A DNA stretch of 46,495 bases from Puniceibacterium antarcticum (GCF_002760615.1 NZ_AWWI01000063.1:1-46495); one strand, 5' to 3'. Shown: positions 25,141 to 35,543, counted from the stretch's first letter. Translations and numbers: made by a program. The notes: generated by a model from the letters alone, not told the origin.

Positions 25141-26190
25141 GTGGCGGTGAGCAGGGTCTATCTCGACTGGAATGCCACGGCACCGTTGCGCGCCGAGGCG
25201 CGCGCGGCGATGATTGCGGCGATGGATGTCGCGGGCAATCCGTCCTCGGTCCATGCCGAGGGGCGCGGCGCGAAATCGCTGGTCGAGGCGGCGCGTGCGC
25301 AGGTCGCGGCGGCGTTTGGCGCGGATGGGGCGGATGTGATCTTTGTCTCTGGCGCGACGGAGGCGGCGGCGCTGGCTTGCGCGGGGCGCGGGCTGCAGGG
25401 TGCGGATGTGGAGCATGACGCGGTTGTGGCCTGGGTCGATCCGGTCTTGCCAGTGGACAAAAATGGCGTGGTCAGCGTGACTGATCCGGCGCTGTCGGTG
25501 TTGCAGGCGGCGAATTCCGAGACCGGCGTGGTGCAGGATCTGCCCACGGGTCTGGCCGTGATCGATGCGACGCAGGTCTTTGGCAAGCTGCCCTTTGCCT
25601 TTAACTGGGCGAACTGCCAGATGGCGCTGATTTCGGCGCACAAGCTGGGTGGGCCCAAGGGGATTGGCGCGCTGGTTGTCAAGCGCGGCACAGATCTTGC
25701 CGCGCAGATCCGGGGCGGCGGGCAGGAAATGGGCCGCCGGTCGGGGACCGAAAATGTCATCGGGATTGCCGGATTTGGCGCGGCCGCGGCGGCCGCGGCC
25801 GCGGATCTGGACGCCGGTGTCTGGGACCGGGTGGGCGAACTTAGAAATATTCTAGAAAAGACCATTGCGGCTGGCGCAGGGGAGACTATTTTTGTCGGGA
25901 ATGCTGTGCGTCGTTTGCCGAACACCTGCTGTCTGGCCGTGCCGGGCTGGAAGGGCGAGACGCAGGTGATGCAGATGGACCTTGCCGGTTTCGCGGTCAG
26001 TGCCGGCAGCGCCTGTTCCAGTGGTAAGGTGCGTTCAAGCCGGGTGCTGCGGGCGATGGGATATGACGAGGCAACGGCGAGCGGTGCAATCCGTGTCAGT
26101 CTGGGGCCGCAGACGACGCAGGACGATGTGATGCGCTTTGCCGAGGCATGGCTGCGTCACCACGACAAATTCCGCGCGCGGGCCGCGTGA
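25141..26190 (+). CDS. Cysteine desulfurase, IscS/NifS-like (class V aminotransferase)
   Basis: A 349-residue PLP enzyme taking sulfur from cysteine for cluster assembly. The PLP lysine is in ISAHKLGGPKGIG, and the catalytic cysteine is Cys292 in SAGSACSSGK. It is shorter than IscS (about 400) because the segment before QAANSETGVVQD is compact; a Gly/Ala-rich run (AAAAAAA) lies near residue 215. It differs from the SufS at the other end of the operon, so the operon carries two desulfurases. GTG at 25141 or 25147. Confidence 0.9.
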   Translation: MAVSRVYLDWNATAPLRAEARAAMIAAMDVAGNPSSVHAEGRGAKSLVEAARAQVAAAFGADGADVIFVSGATEAAALACAGRGLQGADVEHDAVVAWVDPVLPVDKNGVVSVTDPALSVLQAANSETGVVQDLPTGLAVIDATQVFGKLPFAFNWANCQMALISAHKLGGPKGIGALVVKRGTDLAAQIRGGGQEMGRRSGTENVIGIAGFGAAAAAAAADLDAGVWDRVGELRNILEKTIAAGAGETIFVGNAVRRLPNTCCLAVPGWKGETQVMQMDLAGFAVSAGSACSSGKVRSSRVLRAMGYDEATASGAIRVSLGPQTTQDDVMRFAEAWLRHHDKFRARAA

Positions 26191-26268
26191 GACAAGACAC
26201 AGGCGCAGCTGCGCCACAAAAACGAAATTCGCGCGGACCGCGTGACCAACACGAAAGAGAGGTCTGAC

Positions 26269-27822
26269 ATGACAGCTTTGGACAATCCGACACGCGACAG
26301 CGATGTCATCGTCAAGGACGGCGTCGATCAGGAGACCGTGGACAAGGTCCAGCAGGTCGGTGGCAAATACAAATACGGCTGGAACACCGATATCGAGATG
26401 GATTATGCGCCCAAGGGCCTGTCCCCCGATATCGTCAAGCTGATTTCCAAGAACAACGACGAGCCGGAATGGATGACCGAATGGCGCATGGGCGCCTATG
26501 AGCGCTGGCTCAAGATGAAAGAGCCCAACTGGGCGATGGTCGACTATCCGCAGATAGATTTTCAGGACCAGTATTACTATGCCCGCCCCAAGAGCATGGC
26601 GGAAAAGCCCAAGTCGCTGGATGATGTTGATCCCAAGCTGCTGGAAACCTACAAGAAGCTGGGCATTCCGCTGAAAGAACAGATGGTTCTGGCCGGTGTC
26701 GAAGGCGCTGATGCGGTGCCCGCCGATGGCAAGGAGCCCGAGCGCAAGGTCGCCGTGGATGCGGTGTTCGATTCCGTTTCAGTCGGCACGACCTTCCAGA
26801 AAGAGCTGCAGAAGGCCGGGGTGATCTTCTGTTCGATCTCTGAGGCGATCCGCGAACATCCCGAGCTGGTCAAGAAATACCTCGGCTCTGTTGTGCCGGT
26901 GCAGGACAATTTTTATGCGACGCTGAATTCGGCCGTGTTTTCTGATGGTTCGTTTGTCTACATCCCGCCGGGGGTGCGCTGCCCGATGGAGCTGTCGACC
27001 TATTTCCGCATCAATGCCGAAAACACCGGCCAGTTTGAGCGGACTTTGATCATCGCCGACAAGGGCAGCTATGTGAGCTATCTTGAGGGCTGCACAGCGC
27101 CGATGCGTGACATCAGTCAGCTGCATGCGGCTGTGGTCGAGATCATCATCGAGGAAGATGCCGAGGTGAAATATTCCACGGTGCAGAACTGGTATCCGGG
27201 CGATGAGAACGGCAAGGGCGGCATCTACAACTTTGTCACCAAGCGCGCCGATTGCCGGGGCGACCGGGCCAAGGTCATGTGGACCCAAGTCGAAACCGGC
27301 TCTGCCGTGACCTGGAAATATCCGTCCTGCATCCTGCGCGGCGACGATTCACAGGGCGAATTCTATTCGATCGCCATCACAAACAACCACCAGCAGGCCG
27401 ATACCGGCACCAAGATGGTGCATCTGGGCAAGCGGACCAAGTCGCGGATCGTCTCCAAAGGCATCAGCGCGGGTGTGGCGCAGAACACCTATCGCGGACT
27501 TGTGTCGATGCACCCCAAGGCCAAGGAAAGCCGCAACTATACCCAGTGCGACAGCCTTTTGATCGGGGACAAGTGCGGTGCGCATACGGTGCCCTATATC
27601 GAGGTGCGCAACAATTCCTCGCGCGTCGAACACGAGGCGACAACATCCAAGGTCGACGATGACCAGATGTTCTATTGCCGCCAGCGGGGCATCGGCGAAG
27701 AAGAGGCGGTCGCGCTGATCGTCAACGGCTTTGCCAAGGAAGTGCTGCAGGCGCTGCCGATGGAGTTTGCCATGGAAGCGCAGGCGCTGGTGGCGATCTC
27801 GCTTGAAGGCTCGGTCGGCTAA
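26269..27822 (+). CDS. sufB: Fe-S cluster scaffold protein SufB
   Basis: A 517-residue core subunit of the SufBCD scaffold on which clusters are built. The beta-helix core contains [26 protein letters not shown] and [16 protein letters not shown], and the C-terminal region has the usual [20 protein letters not shown] ending. The ATG at 26269 has GAGAGG before it; the GTG nine codons upstream is less likely. Confidence 0.96.
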   Translation: MTALDNPTRDSDVIVKDGVDQETVDKVQQVGGKYKYGWNTDIEMDYAPKGLSPDIVKLISKNNDEPEWMTEWRMGAYERWLKMKEPNWAMVDYPQIDFQDQYYYARPKSMAEKPKSLDDVDPKLLETYKKLGIPLKEQMVLAGVEGADAVPADGKEPERKVAVDAVFDSVSVGTTFQKELQKAGVIFCSISEAIREHPELVKKYLGSVVPVQDNFYATLNSAVFSDGSFVYIPPGVRCPMELSTYFRINAENTGQFERTLIIADKGSYVSYLEGCTAPMRDISQLHAAVVEIIIEEDAEVKYSTVQNWYPGDENGKGGIYNFVTKRADCRGDRAKVMWTQVETGSAVTWKYPSCILRGDDSQGEFYSIAITNNHQQADTGTKMVHLGKRTKSRIVSKGISAGVAQNTYRGLVSMHPKAKESRNYTQCDSLLIGDKCGAHTVPYIEVRNNSSRVEHEATTSKVDDDQMFYCRQRGIGEEEAVALIVNGFAKEVLQALPMEFAMEAQALVAISLEGSVG

Positions 27823-27855
27823 GCGCCGGTTGCTGCCAGGATCAGGGGCCAGCGC

Positions 27856-28056
27856 ATGCTGATGTATCTTTTCATGAAATCGGCTGGGGTAGGCGTTGGC
27901 GTCCTCCTCGGCTGTCTGATCGGGCTGAGTATTCGCAGTCGCAAGGGCAAGACCGAAGGGCTGCTGGCCGAATCGGTCATACTGACCTCTGTCGCGGCGG
28001 CGCTGGTGGGACTTTGTTTCATGATGCTCATAACGTACATGGGGATGCAGAGGTGA
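27856..28056 (+). CDS. Small membrane protein within the suf operon
   Basis: A 66-residue protein with two hydrophobic helices (about residues 8-26 and 40-62) around a charged RSRKGKTEG loop. No family recognised. It lies 33 bases after sufB, and its stop overlaps the start of the YbjQ-like gene (GTGA), so it is translated with it. Confidence 0.65.
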   Translation: MLMYLFMKSAGVGVGVLLGCLIGLSIRSRKGKTEGLLAESVILTSVAAALVGLCFMMLITYMGMQR

Positions 28057-28367
28057 TCCTGACGACGACAAACAGCCTCGAAGGGCACCGGATCACCGCC
28101 TACAAGGGCATCGTGGTGGGCGAGGCGATCATGGGCGCGAACATCGTGCGTGATTTCTTTGCCTCGATCACCAATATCGTCGGTGGACGGTCGGGCGCCT
28201 ATGAATCCAAGTTGCAGGATGCCCGCGACACCGCGATGCGCGAGCTGGAACAGCGCGCGGCGGCCAAGGGGGCCAATGCCGTGGTCGGTGTGGATATCGA
28301 TTACGAGGTCGTGGGAGATTCGATGCTGATGGTGTCCGTTTCGGGCACGGCTGTGGTGATCGACTGA
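28053..28367 (+). CDS. YbjQ/UPF0145 family protein
   Basis: A 104-residue protein with the family's pattern: [21 protein letters not shown], then [44 protein letters not shown] and a final [10 protein letters not shown]. Members form small ring-like beta barrels; function is unknown, with metal or stress roles suggested. The GTG start at 28053 overlaps the upstream membrane protein's stop and gives the normal family length. Confidence 0.85.
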   Translation: MILTTTNSLEGHRITAYKGIVVGEAIMGANIVRDFFASITNIVGGRSGAYESKLQDARDTAMRELEQRAAAKGANAVVGVDIDYEVVGDSMLMVSVSGTAVVID

Positions 28368-28460
28368 AGATACAGATCTGACCGCTGGTGCGGTCGTGGC
28401 GACATATGAAATTGACGGCATGCCGAGGCGTGCGACAAAACGAGTGAAAGAGGACGAAAC

Positions 28461-29216
28461 ATGTTGGAAATCAAGAACCTGCACGTGAAACTTGAAGAAG
28501 AGGACAAGCAGATCCTCAAGGGTGTGAACCTGACGGTCGAGGCCGGCAAGGTGCATGCGATCATGGGGCCGAACGGGTCGGGGAAATCCACGCTGTCCTA
28601 TGTGCTGTCGGGCCGCGACGGATATGAAGTGACCGAAGGCTCTGCGACGCTTGAGGGCAAGAACATTCTGGACATGGACCCGGAAGAGCGCGCCGCAGCG
28701 GGCCTGTTCCTGGCGTTCCAGTACCCGGTTGAAATTCCCGGCGTGGGCAACATGACCTTCCTGCGCACCGCCGTGAATTCGCAGCGCAAGGCGCGCGGCG
28801 AAGAGGAAATGTCGTCGAGTGAATTTCTCAAGGTGATCCGGGCCAAGGCCAAGGATCTGGAGATCGACGCCGAGATGCTGAAACGTCCGGTCAATGTCGG
28901 CTTTTCGGGTGGCGAGAAAAAGCGCAACGAAATCCTGCAGATGGCGATGCTCGAGCCGAAGATGTGCATCCTGGACGAGACGGATTCCGGTCTGGACGTC
29001 GATGCGATGAAGCTGGTGGCTGATGGCGTGAACGCGCTGCGCTCCGAAGGTCGCGGCTTCCTTGTGATCACGCACTATCAGCGCCTGCTGGATCACATCA
29101 AACCGGACGTTGTGCACATCATGTCCGAAGGCCGCATCATCAAAACCGGTGGCCCAGAGCTGGCGCTTGAGGTCGAAAACAACGGCTATGCAGATATCAA
29201 GTCGGAGGAGGCGTAA
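28461..29216 (+). CDS. sufC: Fe-S assembly ATPase SufC
   Basis: A 251-residue ABC-type ATPase driving the SufBCD complex. Walker A GPNGSGKST (residues 36-44), signature SGGEKKRNE and Walker B CILDETDSGLDVDAM are all intact. GAAAGAGG precedes the ATG. A small hairpin (GACCGC-TGGT-GCGGTC, 28380-28395) lies between the YbjQ gene and sufC and may affect message processing. Its stop overlaps the sufD start by one base. Confidence 0.96.
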   Translation: MLEIKNLHVKLEEEDKQILKGVNLTVEAGKVHAIMGPNGSGKSTLSYVLSGRDGYEVTEGSATLEGKNILDMDPEERAAAGLFLAFQYPVEIPGVGNMTFLRTAVNSQRKARGEEEMSSSEFLKVIRAKAKDLEIDAEMLKRPVNVGFSGGEKKRNEILQMAMLEPKMCILDETDSGLDVDAMKLVADGVNALRSEGRGFLVITHYQRLLDHIKPDVVHIMSEGRIIKTGGPELALEVENNGYADIKSEEA

Positions 29217-30496
29217 TGGCCCTGCCGCAAGCAAAACTGGATCTGACCGAGGAGCGTATCGCTTCCCTCGATCTGCCCAAAGGCGGCTGGTCGGACGCGG
29301 CGCGCAGTGATGCATTGTCCCGGCTGCGGCTGATGGGCCTGCCGACGCGGCGGGATGAATACTGGAAATACACCCGTCCCGATACGCTGACCCAGGCCGA
29401 GGCACCCAGGGCCGCCGTGTTTGAAGGCGAAGACACGCCGCTGTTTGACGATATCGACCGGCTCAAGCTGGTCTTTGTCGATGGCGTGTTTGATGCCGAA
29501 GCGTCAGACGATCTGAGCCTTGAGGGGCTGAGCATCGAGCGGCTTGCCGACAGCAAAGCGGATATTCATTGGGCCAAGGACCTCTATGGCGCCTTGGAAA
29601 CCAGTGGCCAGACGCCGGTGCACCGCCCGCTCGCGGCACTGAACACCGCCTTTGCGAATGATGGTCTGCTGATCCATGTGACCGGCAAGGTCAGCAAACC
29701 GGTGAACCTGATTTATACCCATGAATCAGAGACTTCCGATGCGATGCTGCACCATGTGATTAAGTTAGATGCGGGCGCGGAAATGACCCTGCTGGAAAAC
29801 GGCCCGGCAGCGGCCCGCTTTAACAAGGTGATGGAAGTGGACGTCGCCGACACAGCACGGTTCCATCATGTCCGCGCGCAAGGGCGTGACCATGAACGCC
29901 GCGCCGCAACGCATATCTTTGCGCGGCTCGGGTCTGGATCGCTCTTCAAGAGCTTCACGCTGACCGTCAACGGCGTGATGACCCGCAATGACGTGATTGT
30001 CGAACTGACCGGCGATGACGCACAGGCCCATGTGGCCGGTGCCTGCGTCGGGGATGGCGATTTTCACCATGACGACACGATCTTCATCACCCATGACGCC
30101 GTGAACTGCGAAAGCCGTCAGGTGTTCAAGAAGGTGTTGCGCAACGGCGCGACCGGCGTGTTTCAGGGCAAGATCCTGGTCAAGCCGGGCGCGCAAAAGA
30201 CCGACGGCTATCAGATCAGCCAGAGCCTGCTTCTGGACGGCGACAGCCAATTCCTCGCCAAGCCGGAACTTGAGATCTATGCCGATGACGTCGCCTGTTC
30301 GCATGGCTCGACTTCGGGTGCGATCGATGAAGAGGGGCTGTTCTATCTGCGCTCGCGCGGCGTGCCGCATGGACTGGCCACCGATCTGCTCACCATCGCC
30401 TTTCTGGCCGAAGCGGTGATGGAGATCGAGGATCAGACGCTGGCGGATGAGATCAACGCCCGCATCGAAGGCTGGCTCTTGCGGCGGCGCGGCTGA
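29216..30496 (+). CDS. sufD: Fe-S assembly protein SufD
   Basis: A 426-residue SufB paralogue. The DEYWKYTRPD N-terminal motif, the beta-helix core, and the C-terminal ACSHGSTSGAIDEEGLFYLRSRG stretch with the conserved His are present. It pairs with SufB and SufC. TAATG junction with sufC indicates tight coupling. Confidence 0.95.
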   Translation: MALPQAKLDLTEERIASLDLPKGGWSDAARSDALSRLRLMGLPTRRDEYWKYTRPDTLTQAEAPRAAVFEGEDTPLFDDIDRLKLVFVDGVFDAEASDDLSLEGLSIERLADSKADIHWAKDLYGALETSGQTPVHRPLAALNTAFANDGLLIHVTGKVSKPVNLIYTHESETSDAMLHHVIKLDAGAEMTLLENGPAAARFNKVMEVDVADTARFHHVRAQGRDHERRAATHIFARLGSGSLFKSFTLTVNGVMTRNDVIVELTGDDAQAHVAGACVGDGDFHHDDTIFITHDAVNCESRQVFKKVLRNGATGVFQGKILVKPGAQKTDGYQISQSLLLDGDSQFLAKPELEIYADDVACSHGSTSGAIDEEGLFYLRSRGVPHGLATDLLTIAFLAEAVMEIEDQTLADEINARIEGWLLRRRG

Positions 30497-30499
30497 CAG

Positions 30500-30997
30500 G
30501 TGGCTGTGACACGCGATATCGTGGCCATGTATCGGGGGCCGGGGGCCGTGATGCGGCGCAAGCTGGCCTCTGGTCCGCGTGAGGACCGTGCGCTTGCGAC
30601 CCTGATGGCCGCTTGTGCGCTGGTCTTTGTGTCGCAGTGGCCCGCGCTGTCGCGCAAGGCCTATCTGCAAGGCAGCGAGCTGAACGAACTGCTCGCCGGG
30701 GCGTTGTTCGGCTGGATCTTTCTGGCGCCGCTGCTGCTTTATGGGCTGGCTGCGTTCAGCCATCTGATTGCCAAGGTCTTTGGTGGCACCGGCAGCTGGT
30801 TCAGCGCGCGGCTGGCCCTGTTCTGGAGCTTGCTTGCGGCAATGCCGTTGATGCTGCTGAACGGTCTGGTGGCGGGCTTTGTTGGCCCGGGTCCGGGGCT
30901 CAACCTTGTGGGGGCGATTTGGTGCGCCGTGTTTCTGTGGTTCTGGATCAGCTGTCTTGTCGCGTCGGAACGTTCCAGCGCGGGGCTTTCGGCATGA
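30500..30997 (+). CDS. Yip1-like membrane protein (first of two)
   Basis: A 165-residue protein with about four or five transmembrane helices, including FGWIFLAPLLLYGLAAFSHLI and a C-terminal FLWFWISCLVA. The arrangement fits the bacterial YIP1 family, function unknown. The GTG start lies three bases after the sufD stop, and its stop overlaps the next gene (ATGA), placing it inside the suf transcript. Confidence 0.75.
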   Translation: MAVTRDIVAMYRGPGAVMRRKLASGPREDRALATLMAACALVFVSQWPALSRKAYLQGSELNELLAGALFGWIFLAPLLLYGLAAFSHLIAKVFGGTGSWFSARLALFWSLLAAMPLMLLNGLVAGFVGPGPGLNLVGAIWCAVFLWFWISCLVASERSSAGLSA

Positions 30998-31582
30998 CTC
31001 CGGCAGCTCTCTTGCAGCTGGCCTGGCAAACTGTCGTGGCGCCGCGCGATGTGGCGCGCCTGCTGTTGGCGTTGCGGCCTGGCCGCGAAGCGTTGCTGCT
31101 GGGCTTCGCGCTGGTGGTGGTGCTGAACGCGCTGATCTTTGGCCTGTCGAGCCTGACGATGCCGATGGCAGACACTGGCACTGACGAGTTTGCGATGATC
31201 AGCCCGACGCTGTTCATGCTGGCCCTTGGCGCAGCGCTGGCGCTGACCATCGTGGCGCTGACCTTTGCCGGTCGCGCCCTGGGCGGCACCGCCCGGATCG
31301 AGGATATCGCCCTGCTGCTGATCTGGATGCAGGGGCTGCGGGTGCTGGTGCAGATTGCCATGCTGATGCTTGTGCCGCTCAACGTCAGCTTTTCGATGCT
31401 TCTGGTGGTTGCGGCCTCGGCGACCGGGGTCTGGATCCTGGTGCATTTCCTGGACGAGGCGCATGGCTTTGGCAGTCTGATGCGCGGGCTTTCGGTGATG
31501 CTGCTTGGGGTGGCTGGTGCCGCACTTGGCCTTGCTTTTCTTTTGTCCCTGATTGGGGCGACGACAATGGGACTGAACGGAT

Positions 31583-31590
<8 letters not shown>
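30994..31590 (+). CDS. Yip1-like membrane protein (second of two)
   Basis: A 198-residue protein with about five transmembrane helices and an N-terminal VVAPRDVARLLLALRPGREA segment typical of YIP1-domain proteins. It overlaps its neighbour upstream by four bases and sufS by eight. The two membrane proteins may form a complex; no link to cluster assembly is proven. Confidence 0.78.
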
Positions 31591-32799
<1,209 letters not shown>

Positions 32800-32803
<4 letters not shown>

Positions 32804-32817
32804 GGAAAAAGCCTCAG
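32800..32817 (+). terminator. Hairpin at the end of sufS
   Basis: CTGAGG (32800-32805), loop AAAAAG, CCTCAG (32812-32817), then ATTTGTG. It overlaps the sufS stop codon. A second perfect 9-bp hairpin (32831-32839 with 32852-32860) follows just before the tRNA. Together they probably end the suf transcript, though T-runs are short. Confidence 0.5.
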
Positions 32818-32864
32818 ATTTGTGATTGCGAGCGGCGTCTCTTTGCCCTATGACGCCGCTTAAG

Positions 32865-32941
<77 letters not shown>

Positions 32942-33008
32942 TTAAATCAACATCTTATGGATTTTCCCATATATGTACGGTGCGTTTTGGGTGCGAATTG
33001 GCGCTGAA

Positions 33009-34088
33009 TCAGCGCCTATCCATGGCGTCTACAGCGCTCTTTTGCCAGTCCGGGCTGTGATGTCCGTACACTCGCTGGATCGTTTCGACAGATGTAGAAA
33101 AATAGCCAGCGGCATCCCAGACTGATGCGCCTCGCTGTAAAGCCCAAGTGATCGCCGTGTGTTTCAGAACGTGCGGTGTGGCGTCGGATAGATCCAGCAC
33201 GATTCCTTTTTCCGCAGCCATCTTCATGGCCAAAAGGATCGCACGTGCCCAGCCCTTACGAATATTTGCGACGCGCCGCCCCTTGTTGTCCTGCACGACA
33301 TAGCTGCGTCCGTTTGCCGACTGCCTGCGGAGGTGTGCGAGATATCGTGCTGGCAGGCGGGCAGGGCGCTGCCGTTTGGTGGTTTCCGTTTTGCCCTGGG
33401 GTCTGCGGTATAGGACGCCGTTAACTGTATCGACATGGCCCCCCGTGATCGAAGGTTTGTCGATGTGCATTGCAAGGATGGTTGCTTTCCTGCTCCCGGT
33501 GTAAAGCCCGTGCAGAATGAAGTCTGCGAGGTGCCGGCCATCCACACGCAGGCATCGAGCTGCGCGCAGCATCCAGGCTGCTTCCTGGCGCGTCAGCCAA
33601 CGCTCTTTCGGGTCTGTTTTTGGAGGCAGCGTTACAAGGGGGGCGGCCGTCAGATATCCCTCGCGGTGGCAGTGGTTGATCGATGCTTGCAAAGTCCCCA
33701 ATTCACGACGAACGGTGCCAGCCGACTTCGCCCGGTGCGTGGCGTAGCGACGGCACGTGACGCCTTTGATGTCTGAAACGGGCATATCACGCCAGAAGGC
33801 ATCCAGTGCTTCGATGGCGTAGCCTATGCGTTCTGGGGCTGCTACGTGGACCGCGTGCTCCTCAGCATAAATTGCCAGGCACATGCTTATGCTCATGTCT
33901 GCCGGGGCAACTGGACCACTCGGCCGGTGTTTCCGATCGATGTAGGCTGCGAGGGCCTTTTCAGCATCGTCGCGGCTATCTGTGCCGGTCGAGATGCGCG
34001 TGCCGCCTGTGTCTCTGATTTCCCAGACACTTGGACGTCCTTTCTGTTCCCGCCGGTACAGGCGGGGGCCTTTGGCTTGGCGCGGCAT
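33009..34088 (-). CDS. Tyrosine-type site-specific integrase
   Basis: A 359-residue phage integrase: N-terminal MPRQAKGPRLYRREQKGRP strand region, a SAM-like core-binding domain (about 65-160), and a C-terminal catalytic domain. Visible catalytic residues are Arg200 (LYTGSRKATIL), box II His306-x-x-Lys309-His310 (HVLKH, with Lys where Arg is usual), and Tyr341 (TIQRVYGHH). It reads toward the tRNA-Arg, the usual layout at an attL. Confidence 0.93.
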   Translation of the reverse strand: MPRQAKGPRLYRREQKGRPSVWEIRDTGGTRISTGTDSRDDAEKALAAYIDRKHRPSGPVAPADMSISMCLAIYAEEHAVHVAAPERIGYAIEALDAFWRDMPVSDIKGVTCRRYATHRAKSAGTVRRELGTLQASINHCHREGYLTAAPLVTLPPKTDPKERWLTRQEAAWMLRAARCLRVDGRHLADFILHGLYTGSRKATILAMHIDKPSITGGHVDTVNGVLYRRPQGKTETTKRQRPARLPARYLAHLRRQSANGRSYVVQDNKGRRVANIRKGWARAILLAMKMAAEKGIVLDLSDATPHVLKHTAITWALQRGASVWDAAGYFSTSVETIQRVYGHHSPDWQKSAVDAMDRR

Positions 34089-34246
34089 AGGTCAATTAAC
34101 TCCTCAAGGTCATCGGGATGGAGCCGCACAGCGCGACCCATGATAATTGTTTTGCCGTGCGCATCCGCTGCCGTGCGCAAAGAAGCTAACGGCACGCCCA
34201 GCAACTCAGCGGCGTGTTTGATTTGGAGAAGGCGCGTGGGAGGCAT
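33893..34246 (-). CDS. HTH (excisionase-like) protein overlapping the integrase
   Basis: A 117-residue protein with an N-terminal helix-turn-helix: LLQIKHAAELLGVPLASLRTAADA, then a wing (KTIIMGRAVRLHPDDLEELIDLCR). The rest is low-complexity and basic. It resembles the small DNA-binding partners found beside integrases in Rhodobacteraceae prophages. The last 196 bases overlap the integrase start in another frame. Start at 34246 follows GGAGG-like sequence and abuts the upstream gene's stop. Confidence 0.7.
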   Translation of the reverse strand: MPPTRLLQIKHAAELLGVPLASLRTAADAHGKTIIMGRAVRLHPDDLEELIDLCRAKPKAPACTGGNRKDVQVSGKSETQAARASRPAQIAATMLKRPSQPTSIGNTGRVVQLPRQT

Positions 34247-34596
34247 CAGTTCGCCGCCGGACTTGTGTTGGCCGTGGGTACCAATGGTGCCTTGCAAGAG
34301 GTGAGCTTATAACGCCCCAATATTCGACGGCCAATGCGGCTGCCGAAGTCCAATCCTGTTGCATGGCCATCGATTATTGCGCAGATCGGGCGGCGTGCTG
34401 AGGCTGTAATAATCCACCAGCATTCTTGCCAATTCGCGTGCTGACGGAGCATGTGGGGCACGGCAAAGTTCGGTCTGCCATCACTTGCTACCGACACAAC
34501 GCCGAAGATGTCGTCGGCGCATTGCGCTTTGGTGGCGGTCTGCAACGCTAGATCAGTAATGCAGCCGGAAAAAAGGTTGTGTTCAGCGGGGCTCAT
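34246..34596 (-). CDS. Prophage hypothetical protein
   Basis: A 116-residue protein, MSPAEHNLFSGCITDLAL onward, with a middle segment NWQECWWIITASARRPICAIID. No recognised family. It overlaps both neighbours by one and four bases in the minus-strand early operon. Confidence 0.6.
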   Translation of the reverse strand: MSPAEHNLFSGCITDLALQTATKAQCADDIFGVVSVASDGRPNFAVPHMLRQHANWQECWWIITASARRPICAIIDGHATGLDFGSRIGRRILGRYKLTSCKAPLVPTANTSPAAN

Positions 34597-34937
34597 GCGG
34601 CGTCACCGCCGGTCGGACTGGTGCCGGTGTTCGTGGCGCGGTAGCGCGCTATGGCGGCCAGCGTGGCGGGGCGGGCGGCGAGCATTGTGTCGATTACCGG
34701 ATTGCCCGCGACCAGGCGCAGGCGGGGCATGTCTGTCTTTGCCAGCCGTGGGCAGAGCGGCGGGGTACCGACGCGGTGGCGTGGTGCGCCGAGGGTCTGG
34801 AAATTAACCTTTCCCCCGCGAGCCTCAACAAGCTGGGCAAACGCATCGGCCATCAGGGCAGGGTCCAGGTCAAGATCCTGAGGGTGGGTCGCAAGCCAGC
34901 GGGCGGCTGCGAGCGTGGCGTAATGGGTCTGGTTCAT
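34593..34937 (-). CDS. Prophage hypothetical protein
   Basis: A 114-residue, Ala/Leu-rich protein with no recognised family. Start chosen at 34937 because GGAGG lies five to six bases upstream (MNQTHYATLAAARWLA). It is the first gene of the integrase operon, with palindromic operator-like sites just upstream. Confidence 0.6.
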   Translation of the reverse strand: MNQTHYATLAAARWLATHPQDLDLDPALMADAFAQLVEARGGKVNFQTLGAPRHRVGTPPLCPRLAKTDMPRLRLVAGNPVIDTMLAARPATLAAIARYRATNTGTSPTGGDAA

Positions 34938-34971
34938 CGGGGCCTCCATCAAAGATGATGGTTGGCAAGTT

Positions 34972-35019
34972 GTCCGAAAAAATAGGACCGGTCAACTCTT
35001 AAGACCGAATAATTCGGAC
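34972..35019. promoter_or_regulatory. Operator-like palindromes upstream of the integrase operon
   Basis: GACCGAATAATTCGGAC (35003-35019) is a near-perfect palindrome, 7 of 8 pairs around a central A. A weaker GTCC...GGAC site of the same 17-base span lies at 34972-34988. The core CGAATAATTCGGAC matches a site upstream of the repressor/Cro genes, so both regions are probably bound by the same phage repressor. Confidence 0.65.
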
Positions 35020-35157
35020 TTTTGCACTCAGGCGGTTTAACGCGCCTTGGTGTTTATGTAGAATGAAACGGGAACATTGGAGAATCGGTGATGCTTCGCC
35101 TGGTGGTGCGAGTAATGAAGATAGTGAAGGTCGATCTGAACTGGCTGTTCGATCCTA

Positions 35158-35466
35158 CTACGCGTTTTGCGAGGCGAGGGCTTGGGTCAGGCTTTCCACA
35201 ACGTCATTCGGAAGCTGCGCAAAATCGCCGTAAAGCAGGTAATTGAAGTCTATTCGGTGCGCTCGGTAAAAATATCGGCCTGTTTTTATTGATGGAGCAC
35301 CCCTTGCCTCTTGAGAGTGGTAAGTCTGCTTAGCTACCCCTGTAGCGTCGGCGACCTCTTTTTGCTCCAGGTTAACGGCGCGACGAGCTGCAATAAGGCG
35401 GACCCTTAAGGCCTCATTTGATGTGTCGCCGTGGCGAAATAGCTTCTCAAGTTCATCGTGTGTCAT
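35158..35466 (-). CDS. XRE-family phage repressor (CI-like, no peptidase domain)
   Basis: A 102-residue DNA-binding protein. The HTH spans about residues 20-60: LRVRLIAARRAVNLEQKEVADATGVAKQTYHSQE. The short C-terminus holds RIDFNYLLYG and an Asp/Gln-rich tail. There is no S24/LexA-type self-cleavage domain, so SOS-triggered autocleavage is unlikely. It is divergent from the Cro-like gene across repeated operators. Confidence 0.85.
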   Translation of the reverse strand: MTHDELEKLFRHGDTSNEALRVRLIAARRAVNLEQKEVADATGVAKQTYHSQEARGAPSIKTGRYFYRAHRIDFNYLLYGDFAQLPNDVVESLTQALASQNA

Positions 35467-35484
35467 GGGGTGACAATTATTTGT

Positions 35485-35543
35485 GGTCCGAAATTTTGGA
35501 ACTGAAATCGTTCGGACTGTTGACGGTCTGAATAATTCGGACC
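35485..35543. promoter_or_regulatory. Divergent operator/promoter region of the prophage switch
   Basis: GGTCTGAATAATTCGGACC (35525-35543) is a palindrome with 8 of 9 pairs around a central A, ending immediately before the Cro-like ATG. A degenerate copy, GGTCCGAAATTTTGGAACT, is at 35485-35503, with a further TTCGGAC half-site at 35511-35517. Repressor and Cro promoters are expected here. Confidence 0.7.

Noticed and set aside
35091-35246. 51-codon plus-strand frame with GGAGA upstream
   Set aside because: Overlaps the repressor gene antisense, lacks any family pattern, and ends in basic low-complexity sequence.
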